From Lactovum miscens (lineage in GTDB: Bacteria > Bacillota > Bacilli > Lactobacillales > Streptococcaceae), in contig NZ_JACHHV010000005.1 in assembly GCF_014202895.1 (NCBI RefSeq), positions 1 to 64,000 of the forward strand: DNA of 64,000 bases, in the 5' to 3' direction. Shown here in pieces: positions 51,646 to 62,200 of this stretch; positions within the stretch are counted from its first letter, which is position 1, and the number at the start of each line of letters is the position of its first letter. The notes under the pieces are model-generated. The model did not search any database, was not told where the DNA came from, and worked only from the letters and a program-made list of their open reading frames with translations. The position numbers and the translations under genes are program-made.

Positions 51646-54105
51646 TTATTTTGAAACATGAATAAAGGTAACTTCCTGAGCCGTCGATGCTGGAAGAACA
51701 CGCCATTCATAAGAATTAGAGGTACCAGCACTTTCTTCACTCACGACGTATGAACCGTCTGGATTGACAAATTCTACAATCGCCACATGACCATACTGAT
51801 CTCCTGAAGCAAAGGGATTACTGTAACTTGAAGCAATATCTCCTGCTTGAGGCGTATGAGAAACGGTTGCACCAGGGATGGCCATATAATGTCCTGCCCA
51901 TTGGCCGCCATTTCCCATGGCTGAAGTTGATGGAACAGGAATGCCCAACTGGCGTGCACGGTTAAAGGCATAAAAGACACATTGCCAGGTTGGGGATGTA
52001 TTTCCAGGATAAGGATTTCCAGAGATCACTTCGTCACTTGGTAAGGAACCTAAAGTGGCTTGAACCCGATCTTTATATTCTTGGAAGACAGCATCTCCTG
52101 AAGTTACTTGACCTGCTTCTTTAGAAGTGAAATAGTTGTACCAATTTTGTGCATCGGTGACACGTAACTGAACTTTATTTCCAGGGTTTCCTTCCCAGTT
52201 GTTCAAGAAGTAAACTGTCAGGCCTGCTACCGTTGAATCTACCTGAGCACTTGCTGTGTTTCTAACTACAACTTGTGCACCTGGTACATCTCCATTGAGC
52301 ATGAAGTCCATCTGAAGCTCTGCATCATACCATTTTTTACCTTTCGCAGACGCATAGTTAAGTAACATGGTGTGTCGGGTTCCCCCGTCAGAGGTATCCG
52401 TCCATTGGCCATAACCTAAACCTCGATGCACAATATTAGGATAATCCCCATTGTATATATCAGGTCCGCCCATGGCCAGCCAAGCTGGATCGTCCCATGA
52501 ACTGTCTGTCGCACCTACTGGAGGCGCTAAATAATCCCCTTCAGCTCTTTTAGAGTCTATCGAGCTCTCAACTTGGAGATTGCCTAAGATGGCGCAAATT
52601 CCAGCTTTGGTATAACCTAGCTTAGAAAAATAATCATAGAAGGCTTGTGCACGGCTGGCCATGGCTGCATCAGGATTAAATTTATCTGAAGCCAACGTCG
52701 TAAATTGTGTATAAGTTACAGCTGGAAAGTAAAAGCCAGGATTCACTGTCTTGTAAGTTTTTGAAGAACTGTCATAGACTTCATAACGGATGGATAAGTT
52801 ATTCCCTGTCGCTTGACCTAACAAACTACCTTCTGGCACGACCTCGCCACCCCAAAAGCGTGAAGTCGTCACACCTGACAGTGTGAGGCGTGCTTGCTTA
52901 TCATTTAAAAGAGTTAAAGAACTGTCTGAATTGATTGATTCAATCGTGCCAGTCATGGGAGCGACAATCGTTTGGCCTAGCATGACGGGAGTCTCAATGC
53001 TGTTATTCAATTGGATTTTACCATCCACATTTTCATCCCCATAACGTCTTGTAATAATAAGATTTGTCGTCCCGTAAGGAAAGGAGAGCTGATGGTCAAG
53101 TTCCTGGTAACCAATCTGATTAATTCGGTCATTCAAGTCACTTAAATCATCTGAATCGATATAATAATCAGAGCTTTTATCCTTTTCAAGGCTGGATAAA
53201 TTCGTGATTTTATAATCAGGTGAAGCACCATTAATGGCTCCCCAAAGAGTCGTAACATAATCCTGATAAGTCTTATTAGAGTTACTGGAACTTGCTGGAA
53301 GGTTATCTGTGATAGTGTAATCGTCAAACTGATTATTCATGAAGTACATGATATTATCTATTGGAGTAAAAAAACTGTTACCTGAATCGGAATGTTCGGC
53401 ATCAAGCTTTGTCATCTCGGTCCAAGAATCCGACAATTGAAAATCATCTTGTTTGATAGGCGCCTGTGACATCAAACTAATTGTACTGAACATCATAAAC
53501 ATTAAGATAGCAACAAAAAACAAGTAGGTAAAAGGGTTCGTTAAAATAACTTTTAAAAGCAGTCCCTTTTTTTCGTTTCCCATTAAAAGAGCTCGAAAAT
53601 AAGATAATCCTTCTTCAGCTTTTTTGGATTCTCTTGCAGCCTTGAAGCGCATCTGAGCGTTTCTAAGATTTTTGGCCAATTGTTTTCGGCCATTTCCCTT
53701 GAATTCTTCAGGAGTACGTACAAATCCTCGACCTCTTATGTAGTTGTAACTTCGATTGACAGCCCCATATGAATGTCGGCCGCCACTTGACACAAATTTT
53801 ACGGAGTGTTTCGTAAAGCTTTTTGCAATACGATAGTGCATTTTAGCTTGACGGTAATTTCCATGTTGACGCATCCCTTCCTGAAGAATGTCCTCACCAC
53901 CAAAGGTTTTGTTCATGATGGCACTTTTAGCACGCCACCGAAGTTGTTGTTTACCAAGCATGGCAAGGCGTGAGGCACCTTGAAATGATTTTTGACTGAT
54001 ATCAGCCTGTCCTTCTATTGAAGGAGTTTCTTCAGTTTTCGCTTCTGGGGTTTCCTCAGCTCCCTCTAAGGGTCCTTTCTTAAAGTTTGGTTTCTTTTCA
54101 CTCAT
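51646..54105 (-). CDS. Conjugation cell-wall hydrolase: lysozyme-like plus CHAP domains (VirB1/TcpG type)
   Basis: An 819-residue protein that would open peptidoglycan for the channel. It has a cytoplasmic basic region of about 180 residues and a membrane segment at about 184-212. A degenerate LytM-like beta domain (about 335-460) lacks zinc ligands. A phage-tail-type lysozyme domain (about 490-650, with ICAILGNLQVESSIDSKRAE and GLGYGQWTD) follows, and a C-terminal CHAP amidase/endopeptidase has C709 (WQCVFYAFNRA) and H773 (GHVAIVEF). Its ATG overlaps the VirB4-type gene's stop (ATGA). Confidence 0.88.
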   Translation of the reverse strand: MSEKKPNFKKGPLEGAEETPEAKTEETPSIEGQADISQKSFQGASRLAMLGKQQLRWRAKSAIMNKTFGGEDILQEGMRQHGNYRQAKMHYRIAKSFTKHSVKFVSSGGRHSYGAVNRSYNYIRGRGFVRTPEEFKGNGRKQLAKNLRNAQMRFKAARESKKAEEGLSYFRALLMGNEKKGLLLKVILTNPFTYLFFVAILMFMMFSTISLMSQAPIKQDDFQLSDSWTEMTKLDAEHSDSGNSFFTPIDNIMYFMNNQFDDYTITDNLPASSSNSNKTYQDYVTTLWGAINGASPDYKITNLSSLEKDKSSDYYIDSDDLSDLNDRINQIGYQELDHQLSFPYGTTNLIITRRYGDENVDGKIQLNNSIETPVMLGQTIVAPMTGTIESINSDSSLTLLNDKQARLTLSGVTTSRFWGGEVVPEGSLLGQATGNNLSIRYEVYDSSSKTYKTVNPGFYFPAVTYTQFTTLASDKFNPDAAMASRAQAFYDYFSKLGYTKAGICAILGNLQVESSIDSKRAEGDYLAPPVGATDSSWDDPAWLAMGGPDIYNGDYPNIVHRGLGYGQWTDTSDGGTRHTMLLNYASAKGKKWYDAELQMDFMLNGDVPGAQVVVRNTASAQVDSTVAGLTVYFLNNWEGNPGNKVQLRVTDAQNWYNYFTSKEAGQVTSGDAVFQEYKDRVQATLGSLPSDEVISGNPYPGNTSPTWQCVFYAFNRARQLGIPVPSTSAMGNGGQWAGHYMAIPGATVSHTPQAGDIASSYSNPFASGDQYGHVAIVEFVNPDGSYVVSEESAGTSNSYEWRVLPASTAQEVTFIHVSK

Positions 54106-56492
54106 ACAACGCTCTGTGCGTCCGTATTCATCAGCTCAAACAATTCTGTATGAATTGGAATCGGATTTTCGAATGGCACAATCACCCCTCCTGCTGAGAT
54201 AAGTCCCGTGCCTTGTGGAACTTTTTCATCAACAAACTTAATCAAGCTTGGTGTGAGCTTAATTACTTCGCTTAAACGATTGATGTCAACAATCTTTTGC
54301 CGCAAAAGAATAAGAAACTCACTATTTGAAATCATTTTTTTACCTGACTCATTATTGAGCAAAGTAGAGACGTTTTGGGTAATACCCGTTGGAATGGCAC
54401 CATATTTACGGACACGGGACCAAAGTTGTGTGAACCACTGGGCATTTTCTTCTGTGTCGAAATTGAGTTGTAATTCATCAAAATAGAGATAAGTCAACAG
54501 CTTGTTTTGATAGGTCACAACTTGTTTCCATATCTGGTCAAGAATCACTTTCATTGCAAATTGTTTCAGTTTAGGGTCCAATTTCTTAATATTGAAGACA
54601 ATAAAACGGGCATTTAAATCAACATTGGTTGCGTGCGCAAATATATCTTGACTACCTACAGCATAAGGCTCAACCTTCAGCGCTAAATCTTTTGCGGTCT
54701 GTTCGGGTTGTTCTTTCAAGAGCTTGAACCAATCCACCAAAGTTGGACCCTTCTCCTGTCCTTCAAAATCTGTATAAACTTGACGGGTAATACGGTCTAC
54801 TATAGCAGCTTCAGAGTCTGAGAAACTTTTTAACAAAGACTCAAAGAGACTTGAAAGTAAGTTGGCTTTTTCCTTGACCAAATCCACATTGCGGTCTTCA
54901 TCATCTAAGAGATTTTCGTCGGGCAAATCTAAGAGATTGAGGTGGTGTGAGGTACCCGTTGAAATATCTAAAACTTGGCCACCAAAGCGTTTCGCAATTG
55001 GCGTATATTCGCCTTCAGGGTCTACAATGACGATACGACGACCAGGATATTTAAGTAAATTCATAATAATTTCCCACTTAACGGTCATACCTTTACCTGA
55101 TCCTGATGAACCAACGACAATTCCTGAAGGTGTAATTAAGTCCCTTACTCGATCAATGGTAATCAGACTGTGTGTCAGCTGATTTTTCCCATAAACTTGG
55201 CCAGTTGGACTTTGTAGTTCGACGTTACTGTAAGGAATTTGACTTGCAATATTTGTCGTGGTCATATCCCGCATGTAATTCATTTCCACATCTAAATAGG
55301 GCTTCCCAATAGGCAAAATGGTATTAAGGGCCTCTTCATGATATTGTTCTACCTCGTCAAAGTCCACCTGCCAAGTATTACCTGCATCTTTAATCAGCTT
55401 TGTGTATTCTGTAAGCTTTTCAAGGCTTTCAGCAGTGAAATAAACAGCAAATATGCCTGAAAAAAGCTTTTGACCCTCTTCTCGAAACTCATCTAGATAA
55501 CCTTTAGTAGATGCCGCTATTTCAGCTGCTTCTCCTGAGATCATATCTTCCCCAATCCCATCTTTAAAGTTACGCTTTTGTTGTTTCTGAATTTCCGACT
55601 TATTTAAGGTTTGAATCGTCTGGATAGTCTTCCTGGCATCAATCATGTTATAAGGTTTAGCGTGTATCGAAATAGCACATTCAACACCTGTGTTACAGAC
55701 TTCCTTGATAAGCTTATCCTCAAGAAACTTAGGATACTGGCGGATGTAGAGTACCTTAGAAAAAAGCTCCCCCACTTTAAAATAATCCTTACTTCGAGGA
55801 AATTTAAAGTGATTGGGAACAATGAACTCTTTACTGGTTAAACCTGTAACGGCCAAGTCTTGGTAAGTGGTAATGAAATAACGATTCGGCCGTAGAAGCT
55901 TTGCAAAAACGCTTAGACGCTCAATCCCATCTAGTGTTTTCAACTTTAAAGGCACGTTGTTTTTTTCGTGACGATTTTCGAAGTTTTTCCCGATCACGTT
56001 CAGATCATGATTTGCTTGGTCCCTGGTATGTGATTGGGTGGTAAAAATTGCATATTTACGTACTTCAAAGTTCTTGTCGTCCTTCTCAAAGTCCTTTTCG
56101 GCTTTTTGATTCATTTCCTCTCGAAAATTATCAAAACCGTCACCTTGGTAGGGCAAGCGTACGTCTTTCAAAATGTGACTCTTAACCCGTTGGTTAAGGA
56201 CCAACAATTGATAACGAGATTTTATATCCAATGCATTAAGTGCTTCAGCATAGCCAATTCCTACATTTTCCTGTTCTTCTTGCGTAGAAATTTCGTAGTC
56301 GATGTCGCTCAATTGATACATTTTAGAATACTCATTATCAACAATGTGCATGAGTCCATTTTCAAATTGACTGGTATATTTAATGTTTTTAGAAGCTGAA
56401 GGGTTGGCTTGTTGTTTCACCCTTTGACTAGTTTTAATTGATGTTGTCTGTTTCTTTGACAGACGCTTGTTGCGTAAATTCAAAAGACTCAT
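54102..56492 (-). CDS. VirB4-type type IV secretion ATPase
   Basis: A 796-residue cytoplasmic AAA+-like ATPase that powers the conjugation channel. Walker A GSSGSGKGMT is at 461-470, Walker B in LTYLYFDELQLNF, with the GRRIVIVDPEGEYTPIAKRF motif typical of VirB4/TraE/TrsE. The N-terminal domain (about 40-330) is the usual VirB4 CagE-like region. AAGGAGG directly abuts the ATG at 56492 with almost no spacing, and the gene starts 59 bp inside the upstream PrgI gene. Length is normal. Confidence 0.92.
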   Translation of the reverse strand: MSLLNLRNKRLSKKQTTSIKTSQRVKQQANPSASKNIKYTSQFENGLMHIVDNEYSKMYQLSDIDYEISTQEEQENVGIGYAEALNALDIKSRYQLLVLNQRVKSHILKDVRLPYQGDGFDNFREEMNQKAEKDFEKDDKNFEVRKYAIFTTQSHTRDQANHDLNVIGKNFENRHEKNNVPLKLKTLDGIERLSVFAKLLRPNRYFITTYQDLAVTGLTSKEFIVPNHFKFPRSKDYFKVGELFSKVLYIRQYPKFLEDKLIKEVCNTGVECAISIHAKPYNMIDARKTIQTIQTLNKSEIQKQQKRNFKDGIGEDMISGEAAEIAASTKGYLDEFREEGQKLFSGIFAVYFTAESLEKLTEYTKLIKDAGNTWQVDFDEVEQYHEEALNTILPIGKPYLDVEMNYMRDMTTTNIASQIPYSNVELQSPTGQVYGKNQLTHSLITIDRVRDLITPSGIVVGSSGSGKGMTVKWEIIMNLLKYPGRRIVIVDPEGEYTPIAKRFGGQVLDISTGTSHHLNLLDLPDENLLDDEDRNVDLVKEKANLLSSLFESLLKSFSDSEAAIVDRITRQVYTDFEGQEKGPTLVDWFKLLKEQPEQTAKDLALKVEPYAVGSQDIFAHATNVDLNARFIVFNIKKLDPKLKQFAMKVILDQIWKQVVTYQNKLLTYLYFDELQLNFDTEENAQWFTQLWSRVRKYGAIPTGITQNVSTLLNNESGKKMISNSEFLILLRQKIVDINRLSEVIKLTPSLIKFVDEKVPQGTGLISAGGVIVPFENPIPIHTELFELMNTDAQSVV

Positions 56493-56790
56493 ACCTCCTT
56501 ATTTGTCCTGTTTGATAGTAACTGTCTTCTTCCATGAAATAAAGCTCGATACGTCGCCTAGTCGTCTTCCATTTGTTGGTTAACAACAAGAAAGGATAAC
56601 CACCCAAAACGATTCCTGTTGGAAAAACAACCACATAGAAAAGCCAGGTTGGTAAAAAAAACACCTCTAAGCTTAGAGGTATTAGTGCAAGACCTAAGAG
56701 CGTATAGGCCATTAATTTTCTCTTGGAAATTCTTAGAATCTTGTTTTCGACCTTGGAAAGGTCTCGATGAAACTGTGAACTTATTGCCAT
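56434..56790 (-). CDS. PrgI/TcpE-type membrane protein (VirB3-like)
   Basis: A 118-residue protein with two adjacent membrane segments (about 30-47 and 49-72: YTLLGLALIPLSLEVFFLPT, LFYVVVFPTGIVLGGYPFLL) near the N-terminus. The small size, the position directly before virB4 and the C-terminal cytoplasmic tail match PrgI family proteins, the Gram-positive counterpart of VirB3. Its start overlaps the stop of the VirB6-like gene, and its end overlaps the VirB4 gene by 59 bp. Confidence 0.82.
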   Translation of the reverse strand: MAISSQFHRDLSKVENKILRISKRKLMAYTLLGLALIPLSLEVFFLPTWLFYVVVFPTGIVLGGYPFLLLTNKWKTTRRRIELYFMEEDSYYQTGQIRRYESFEFTQQASVKETDNIN

Positions 56791-57575
56791 TACATTGCCC
56801 CCAAAATTCGCTTCGCTAGATTCTGACTCCCTAATAAGACAATAATCAGAATAACCATTTTCACAATGACCTGGACAAGCACAGAAATGTCTTGGAAAAA
56901 CTGAGAAAGTCCACTGACGTTCATTGAAAGAAGGTCAGAGGTCATGAAGGAAGGAAAAATTGCTAATACCAGTAACATCACTCCAGCTTGAAGCACAATG
57001 GCGCCAAATTGTTTTAAAAAGCCAATAGCTGTGCTTCTCATTTCATCATTCATGAAGAACACAATGATGATTGGTGCTATGGCTTTATACAGATATAGTT
57101 GAACGGAACGCATGAACACAAGAATTTGAGCAATCCATTGTGCCAACCAACTCACCATTTGTGCCACTAGTTCAACAATGGCAAAAAGTCCCTTTTCAAT
57201 AAAATTCATTCCTGTGGTTGTGCCATTAAAGGTATCTAATGCATAATTAATGGTGGTGTGCCCTGCTATTAATCTCACCACTTGAGCGCCTAGCCAGGCA
57301 ATTCCATCAATCAGTTGGTCTGAGAACATGACCAAAATCCAAGCAAAGAGATATTTCAGCGCAATTTCTGCCAACACCTCAATCGTAAGCCCTCCACCGT
57401 CTTGATCCAACTTCTTATATGTCCCAGAAAGTTCAATCAGGAAAAGGATTGTCAAGCCAGCCAGTGCCAGCACTCGTAATGCACTGGCAACCGCTGTGAC
57501 CATTTGGTTTACCGTTGGATTGTAATCATTCAGACCTTTAGTCAACTGTGAAATTAAGGTTTGTGATATATCCAT
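56790..57575 (-). CDS. VirB6/TrbL-like polytopic channel protein
   Basis: A 261-residue protein with about six membrane segments, for example ALRVLALAGLTILFLIELSG, IALKYLFAWILVMFSDQLID, APIIIVFFMNDE and ILIIVLLGSQN. It corresponds to the VirB6-like component of Gram-positive conjugation systems (TrbL/PrgH group). GAGGTCCA precedes the ATG. It lies between the pilin-like gene and the PrgI gene. Confidence 0.82.
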   Translation of the reverse strand: MDISQTLISQLTKGLNDYNPTVNQMVTAVASALRVLALAGLTILFLIELSGTYKKLDQDGGGLTIEVLAEIALKYLFAWILVMFSDQLIDGIAWLGAQVVRLIAGHTTINYALDTFNGTTTGMNFIEKGLFAIVELVAQMVSWLAQWIAQILVFMRSVQLYLYKAIAPIIIVFFMNDEMRSTAIGFLKQFGAIVLQAGVMLLVLAIFPSFMTSDLLSMNVSGLSQFFQDISVLVQVIVKMVILIIVLLGSQNLAKRILGAM

Positions 57576-57587
57576 TGGACCTCACGC

Positions 57588-57815
57588 TTACCCTGTAATT
57601 GCGGATAGTTGTGAGACGGCATAGGCCACGGCACCAGCAATAATGACTACAAAAACACCATTGATAATCATACCTTGCACAGCTTTATCCACCGTTCTTG
57701 CATCATCTTCGGCCATGCCTGCTCGAAGTCGATTAAAGTTCATGATAAACATGAAAATTGCCGCAACACCCATTGCTGAGCCGATAACTGTTAAAATTTT
57801 TGTTAATTGATCCAT
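57588..57815 (-). CDS. Small two-span membrane protein, VirB2/PrgF-like
   Basis: A 75-residue protein with two hydrophobic segments (about 8-27 and 48-69: VIGSAMGVAAIFMFIMNFNR, MIINGVFVVIIAGAVAYAVS) separated by a short charged loop, as in VirB2/TrbC pilin-like subunits. Its position before the VirB6-like gene agrees with that role. AAGGGTG precedes the ATG. It has no cleavable signal peptide. Confidence 0.72.
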   Translation of the reverse strand: MDQLTKILTVIGSAMGVAAIFMFIMNFNRLRAGMAEDDARTVDKAVQGMIINGVFVVIIAGAVAYAVSQLSAITG

Positions 57816-57845
57816 TATTTACACCCTTTTTCTTTCTGCTTTTGC

Positions 57846-58277
57846 TTATTCTTCGTCAAAATCGTCTTCTTGGTCGAAACCTTCAAATTCATCCTGGTTC
57901 AAGAAGAAGGCAATTTTATTTTCCGTTTTTCCTTTATAGCGTCTTTCTTTGATCTCAATATAGACCTCTTTCCCTTTCAAAAAGTTTGCGGTTTCTTCAT
58001 TGTAGTCAAAATCTATTTGAGGAATTTCAACCCCGTTATCTTCTATACTTGCCAATAGATAGTTAAGCAAACTTGCTGTATGTTCTTGGCCAAAGGTTAA
58101 ATTGTAGAAGCCACTGGCATCGCCATCACCGACAACTCGTAAGACAAACATTGGAAAGCCTTTTGAACTTTCATCGAGCGTAACATTTTTAATTTCAGCT
58201 TTATGAACGCCAACTTCAAAGGGGAAAAACTCTTTAGCTGCCCGAACTTCTTTAGGGCGTTGATATTCGTAACTCAT
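57846..58277 (-). CDS. SSB-like soluble protein with acidic C-terminal tail
   Basis: A 143-residue protein. A beta-rich body (VGVHKAEIKNVTLDESSKGF, PMFVLRVVGDGDASGFYNLT, KEVYIEIKERRYKGKTENKI) suggests an OB-like fold, and the end FEGFDQEDDFDEE is strongly acidic, as in single-stranded DNA-binding proteins, although it lacks the final phenylalanine of the SSB tip. It might protect transferred DNA. It is not a recognised SSB by sequence, so the call is tentative. It is followed by the pilin-like gene 30 bp downstream. Confidence 0.6.
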   Translation of the reverse strand: MSYEYQRPKEVRAAKEFFPFEVGVHKAEIKNVTLDESSKGFPMFVLRVVGDGDASGFYNLTFGQEHTASLLNYLLASIEDNGVEIPQIDFDYNEETANFLKGKEVYIEIKERRYKGKTENKIAFFLNQDEFEGFDQEDDFDEE

Positions 58278-58300
58278 TTTTATTCTCTCTTTCTTATTCT

Positions 58301-58340
58301 AAAAGTAGTAATTTCTACTTTTCTTCTTTTCTACTTTTTA
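58301..58340. repeat. Third AGTAGAAAAG-family hairpin
   Basis: AAAAGTAG (58301-58308) pairs with CTACTTTT (58315-58322) around TAATTT. A further CTTTTCTACTTTTT follows (58327-58340), giving an alternative partner. It shares TAATTTCTACTTTTCT with the hairpin at 47044-47085. Confidence 0.65.
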
Positions 58341-58352
58341 ACAAGAACAACT

Positions 58353-58505
58353 TCAGCCTTTTTCAATTATTAACTGAAATCGTTCTATTAATTTGTTTAT
58401 CACTTCACGCCATCTGAGATTTTTAGCTCGTTCTTGCTGTAGTAACTTTTCTGTTTTACGAAGTTTGCTTTGTAATTGTGCAATCTGCACATCTCTTTTA
58501 CTCAT
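58353..58505 (-). CDS. 50-residue coiled-coil peptide
   Basis: A short frame that begins MSKRDVQIAQLQSKLRKTEK and continues LLQQERAKNLRWREVINKLI, ending in a stop at 58353. Almost the whole chain is a predicted amphipathic helix or coiled coil. AAGGAG lies 8 bases before the ATG and the stop is 75 bases before the next start, so it fits well as a real gene of the operon. Function unknown. Confidence 0.7.
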   Translation of the reverse strand: MSKRDVQIAQLQSKLRKTEKLLQQERAKNLRWREVINKLIERFQLIIEKG

Positions 58506-58507
58506 TT

Positions 58508-59275
58508 TTAATTCTCCTTACTCCAAAAATATTTGGTAGGATCTGTTGAAGCTGTTTGTAAAGCGTCTGTATAAGTTCCAACATAAGTTGGCCAGTCTGT
58601 AGATTGAGCTTCTGAGGCGGATGGCATCCAGGGAGTTACAACTGAATTTAATTCTACTTTCCAATCTTTGGTCCAAAACTCTCCACCAACTGTATTAGCA
58701 GAATAAAATACAAATGCACCATTATAGCTTTGCAAAGTAGTCGTATAACTATATGTTACATAATCACCTGTTAAGGTTATATTTTGTATTTTGCTCGTTT
58801 CAAGACCCCAATTAAAATTTCCTGTTCCTTTAGCTTTCATTGATACAGTGATTACAGTCCCAATATTAATAGTGTTACTTGTTATATTATGGTTACTCAA
58901 GGCTAGGTACTTACCACTAGCTGCATAACCTGTTGTCTTCACATGTATTACATTATTTTGAGTTACTGGATCAGATAACATTTCGTCGAGTGAAAAACCA
59001 GTGCCTTGATTTGGTTGAATATTTGAGAAATTTTTGGTTCCAGTCAAAAGATTCAAATTAGGATATGTCGTTGAAAACCTGTCTGTTCCATCGGCACTAA
59101 AAGCGTAAGCAGTATGTTCAATGGGTGGACTACTCGTATTTGTTATCGTTTGACTTACTTTGTTAACAACACTTGTTCCAATATTTGGAAGTGCAGTGAT
59201 AAAAATTATAAATACAGTAGATATGAGTGTAACCGCTGAAGCAATCATAGCTAAGCTAGTTGTTGGTTGATCCAT
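58508..59275 (-). CDS. Membrane-anchored protein with a phage-tail-like carbohydrate-binding module
   Basis: A 255-residue protein. One N-terminal membrane segment (about 7-32, LAMIASAVTLISTVFIIFIT) leads to an extracytoplasmic beta domain. NLLTGTKNFSN, the CBM-like jelly-roll body and the end KVELNSVVTPWMPSASEAQS, WPTYVGTYTDALQTASTDPT, KYFWSKEN are the style of receptor-binding and baseplate proteins of lactococcal phages. Two good Shine-Dalgarno sequences precede the ATG. It lies directly downstream of the giant surface protein and probably helps it hold the recipient surface; that is inference. Confidence 0.75.
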   Translation of the reverse strand: MDQPTTSLAMIASAVTLISTVFIIFITALPNIGTSVVNKVSQTITNTSSPPIEHTAYAFSADGTDRFSTTYPNLNLLTGTKNFSNIQPNQGTGFSLDEMLSDPVTQNNVIHVKTTGYAASGKYLALSNHNITSNTINIGTVITVSMKAKGTGNFNWGLETSKIQNITLTGDYVTYSYTTTLQSYNGAFVFYSANTVGGEFWTKDWKVELNSVVTPWMPSASEAQSTDWPTYVGTYTDALQTASTDPTKYFWSKEN

Positions 59276-59297
59276 TTACTTCTCCTTTTCTCCTTTT

Positions 59298-62200
59298 CTA
59301 CTTTTTCCACCATGGATTAGATGAATCTAAGTTGTTTTCTTTTAACCAAGTTATATCCTGTTCCAGAATTCCATTTGGTAGTTTACCTGTCTTCGAATAG
59401 TCGAAGGGATCCGTCGTGATCACACCTTGCCACCATAAAGCATCATACTTAGAAGTTTTTGAGTCCAGGCTGGCAAACATCTGACCATAAATATTAATGG
59501 GTTCATTCATAGCCACGGTAAAGTGATTGACCCCAAAACTATTACTTGTAAGCTTCAGACTATAGCTTTTTGGTAAGGAAGAAATAAAGGTTGGCAAATA
59601 CATCATGTGACCTTGATTAGTATAAGCGTCTGCTGGCGTGTCTGCATCTTTCCAAGCAGAACTTCCTGTTTGATAAGAATAAACCTTGCCATTGTATTTA
59701 TTGACGGCCACGGCTGGTAATTCTGCATTTGAATAAGCAAAATTAAAGCCATTTGTAATCTGACTGGTTCCTGCCGTCGTCGTGAGATTTTGGTTAGTGA
59801 GTTGGCTGTTGGATAAAGTAACACTTTGATTGTCAGATGTAGGAACTTTCAAGAGTGTTTGGTCATCATTGAGTCCCGTTGGATAAGCTAAGTTGAATTG
59901 AATGGCGTTGGCTTTCGTCCAACTTGTGCTATTTTGTGCACCCGTATCATAACCATAATAATAAGGATACGACCCGTTTATACCATAACCAGAGAGAGTG
60001 TTAATTTTCTCTGTCGGAAAGTTCATTCCAAAGTATTCATGATATTCTTGAACGTTACTTGGGGTAGCGACGGTTTCAACGACCGATAAGTTAGTAGGTA
60101 ATGGTTTATTGTTGGTAATCACAAGGTGAGAAGCTGTGAAACCGTGTGTCTTAAACATGTCTTTCACAGTATCAGTTGTCACGGTTTGAGGCACAGATTC
60201 AGAGTCCGTGGATAGCGGCGCAAAGTAATCAATGTTGGGTAACGACCCATTTGGTAAAGGTGTAATCACAACGTTATAATTGATTTTCGCACCATTTCCA
60301 GTCCCACTACCAAAGGTCTTTAAATTTCCAGCCAAGGTTTGAGTGAAGTTTCCTGAGCTGTCCATAGCGCTATTTGGTGTCATGACCTTAGAATAGGCAA
60401 CGTTGAAATCCTGGTCGAGTATATCAATCCTGTAATTATAATTATCAAGACTGAAACCTGGTGTCTTACTTCGTATCAGATTAAGTAACATTTCATTGGC
60501 TTTACCTGTCAAATTAAGTTTGAAAGGCAAGCCAGATGATGCATCGGCCGTATCGATGGTGATTTGGTCCGCATTGATTGTTACTGCTGCTTTATCCAAA
60601 GCGGCAGCTGCGGTTTGATACTGAAGGGTTAAAACATTAGTAGTGTAGTTGCCAGTGACCACTTTAGGGCTACTTCCTGAATTAAAACCGAAGTTAGTCG
60701 TTTGATTTAAAGCAGGTACTAACTTCCACAAATTTGCACTGCCAACGGAAGGTGTTTGATAGATAGATGCAACTGAAGGCGTGTAACCCAAGCCTGAGTT
60801 GTCAGAATTTGCGAAGTCTTGCCCCTCATAAAGAAGATAAGCTTCTTGCTTAGGAGCTTTGCCTGTATAAATGTTACTAATGCTATCACGAGTGGCCAAA
60901 GTACCTGGAACTTCATTGTTGTCAAAACTCTTATTCCAAAGTGAAGCATCCGCATTAGTGCTGTCTGTATAATGGTTCACATTAACAAGCTCAGCCTTCT
61001 GGCCATAGTACATAGAAATCACTCCATCAAAATCAGGCATTGTATATGAGTAGGTGCCATTCGTGATTGTAATAGGTTCATCCTTACCTGTCTGAAGATT
61101 CGTGAGATGGTCAAAGGACTGCGTATTTCCTGCAATGTCTTTCACGTTGTGATACCAGGTTGAAGTATACATGGAGCTATTAAGAATTACATTTGGACTT
61201 AAGATTTTATCTGTTGTTGATTGAGTGTTAGGAATTTCAACACTTTGGCCAGGTGTCGTAACAACTGTTCCACCTGTCCAGGTATCACTTCCATCTTGGT
61301 AGGTGTAAGAACCTGAAGTCGTGTAAGTGGACTGCGCATAACCACCCGTATTAACAGCAGAAAGCGCAATCGCTGGAAGACCTGGAACAGTTACCCCTAC
61401 TTGAGTCCAGAAGTTGTGATACATGGTGTAACTTAAGCTAGATGTTTGCACCGCTTGATTAGGGCCAAGATAGTTCGTGCCACCAATCAGTTGAGTAACA
61501 TGAGAATAGCCACCAAATGTGAGAAGGGGCGCATTCGGATCAGCTCCACTTCCAAGATTTAAGAGACCATTTGTTCCAATAGTTAGTCGGACAGGCGAAG
61601 CATTTTCGTAATACCCTGGCGCAATTGTAATTGGGTTACCTGCCCAGCTCACTGAATAATCAGTGTTGCTGCCCCAAACCAATCCATTGTTTGTGACGGC
61701 ATAATTATACAGAACCCAAGTCCCACTGAAATTGGGATATACCCAGCCAGAATAATTACCAGCATTCGAGTCCAAATGTCCGCCACCACCTGCGCCGACA
61801 GATGGAGATGAGCCTGCTGCCCAGCCACCATTTACTGTAATGGTTTCAACAGAATTTGAATTTGTTGCCGTGCCATGTGCCACGCTCCATCCTATTGTGT
61901 AGTTTGAACCAAAGGCACTTCCTGAAAGTGTGCCACCTGGGAAGTTATCTTTCCAGGTTGTGGTATTGATTGGATCTTGTCCAACCGTCCATTTTAAACT
62001 TACACCAAATAGGCTAATGGCGGTTGATCCAGTAGGAATCGCAGAGCTAAGGCTCAATTGACCTGTTGTAGTGAGTGTAAAAGTCACACTCACAGGGTCT
62101 CCCAGAAAGCCATCTGCATCATAATATCCAGCAGTTCCAGCAATCGTTATTGTTTGATTACTTCTCGGTGAATAAGGCGCTCCCCCCCAATTAACGAGTG

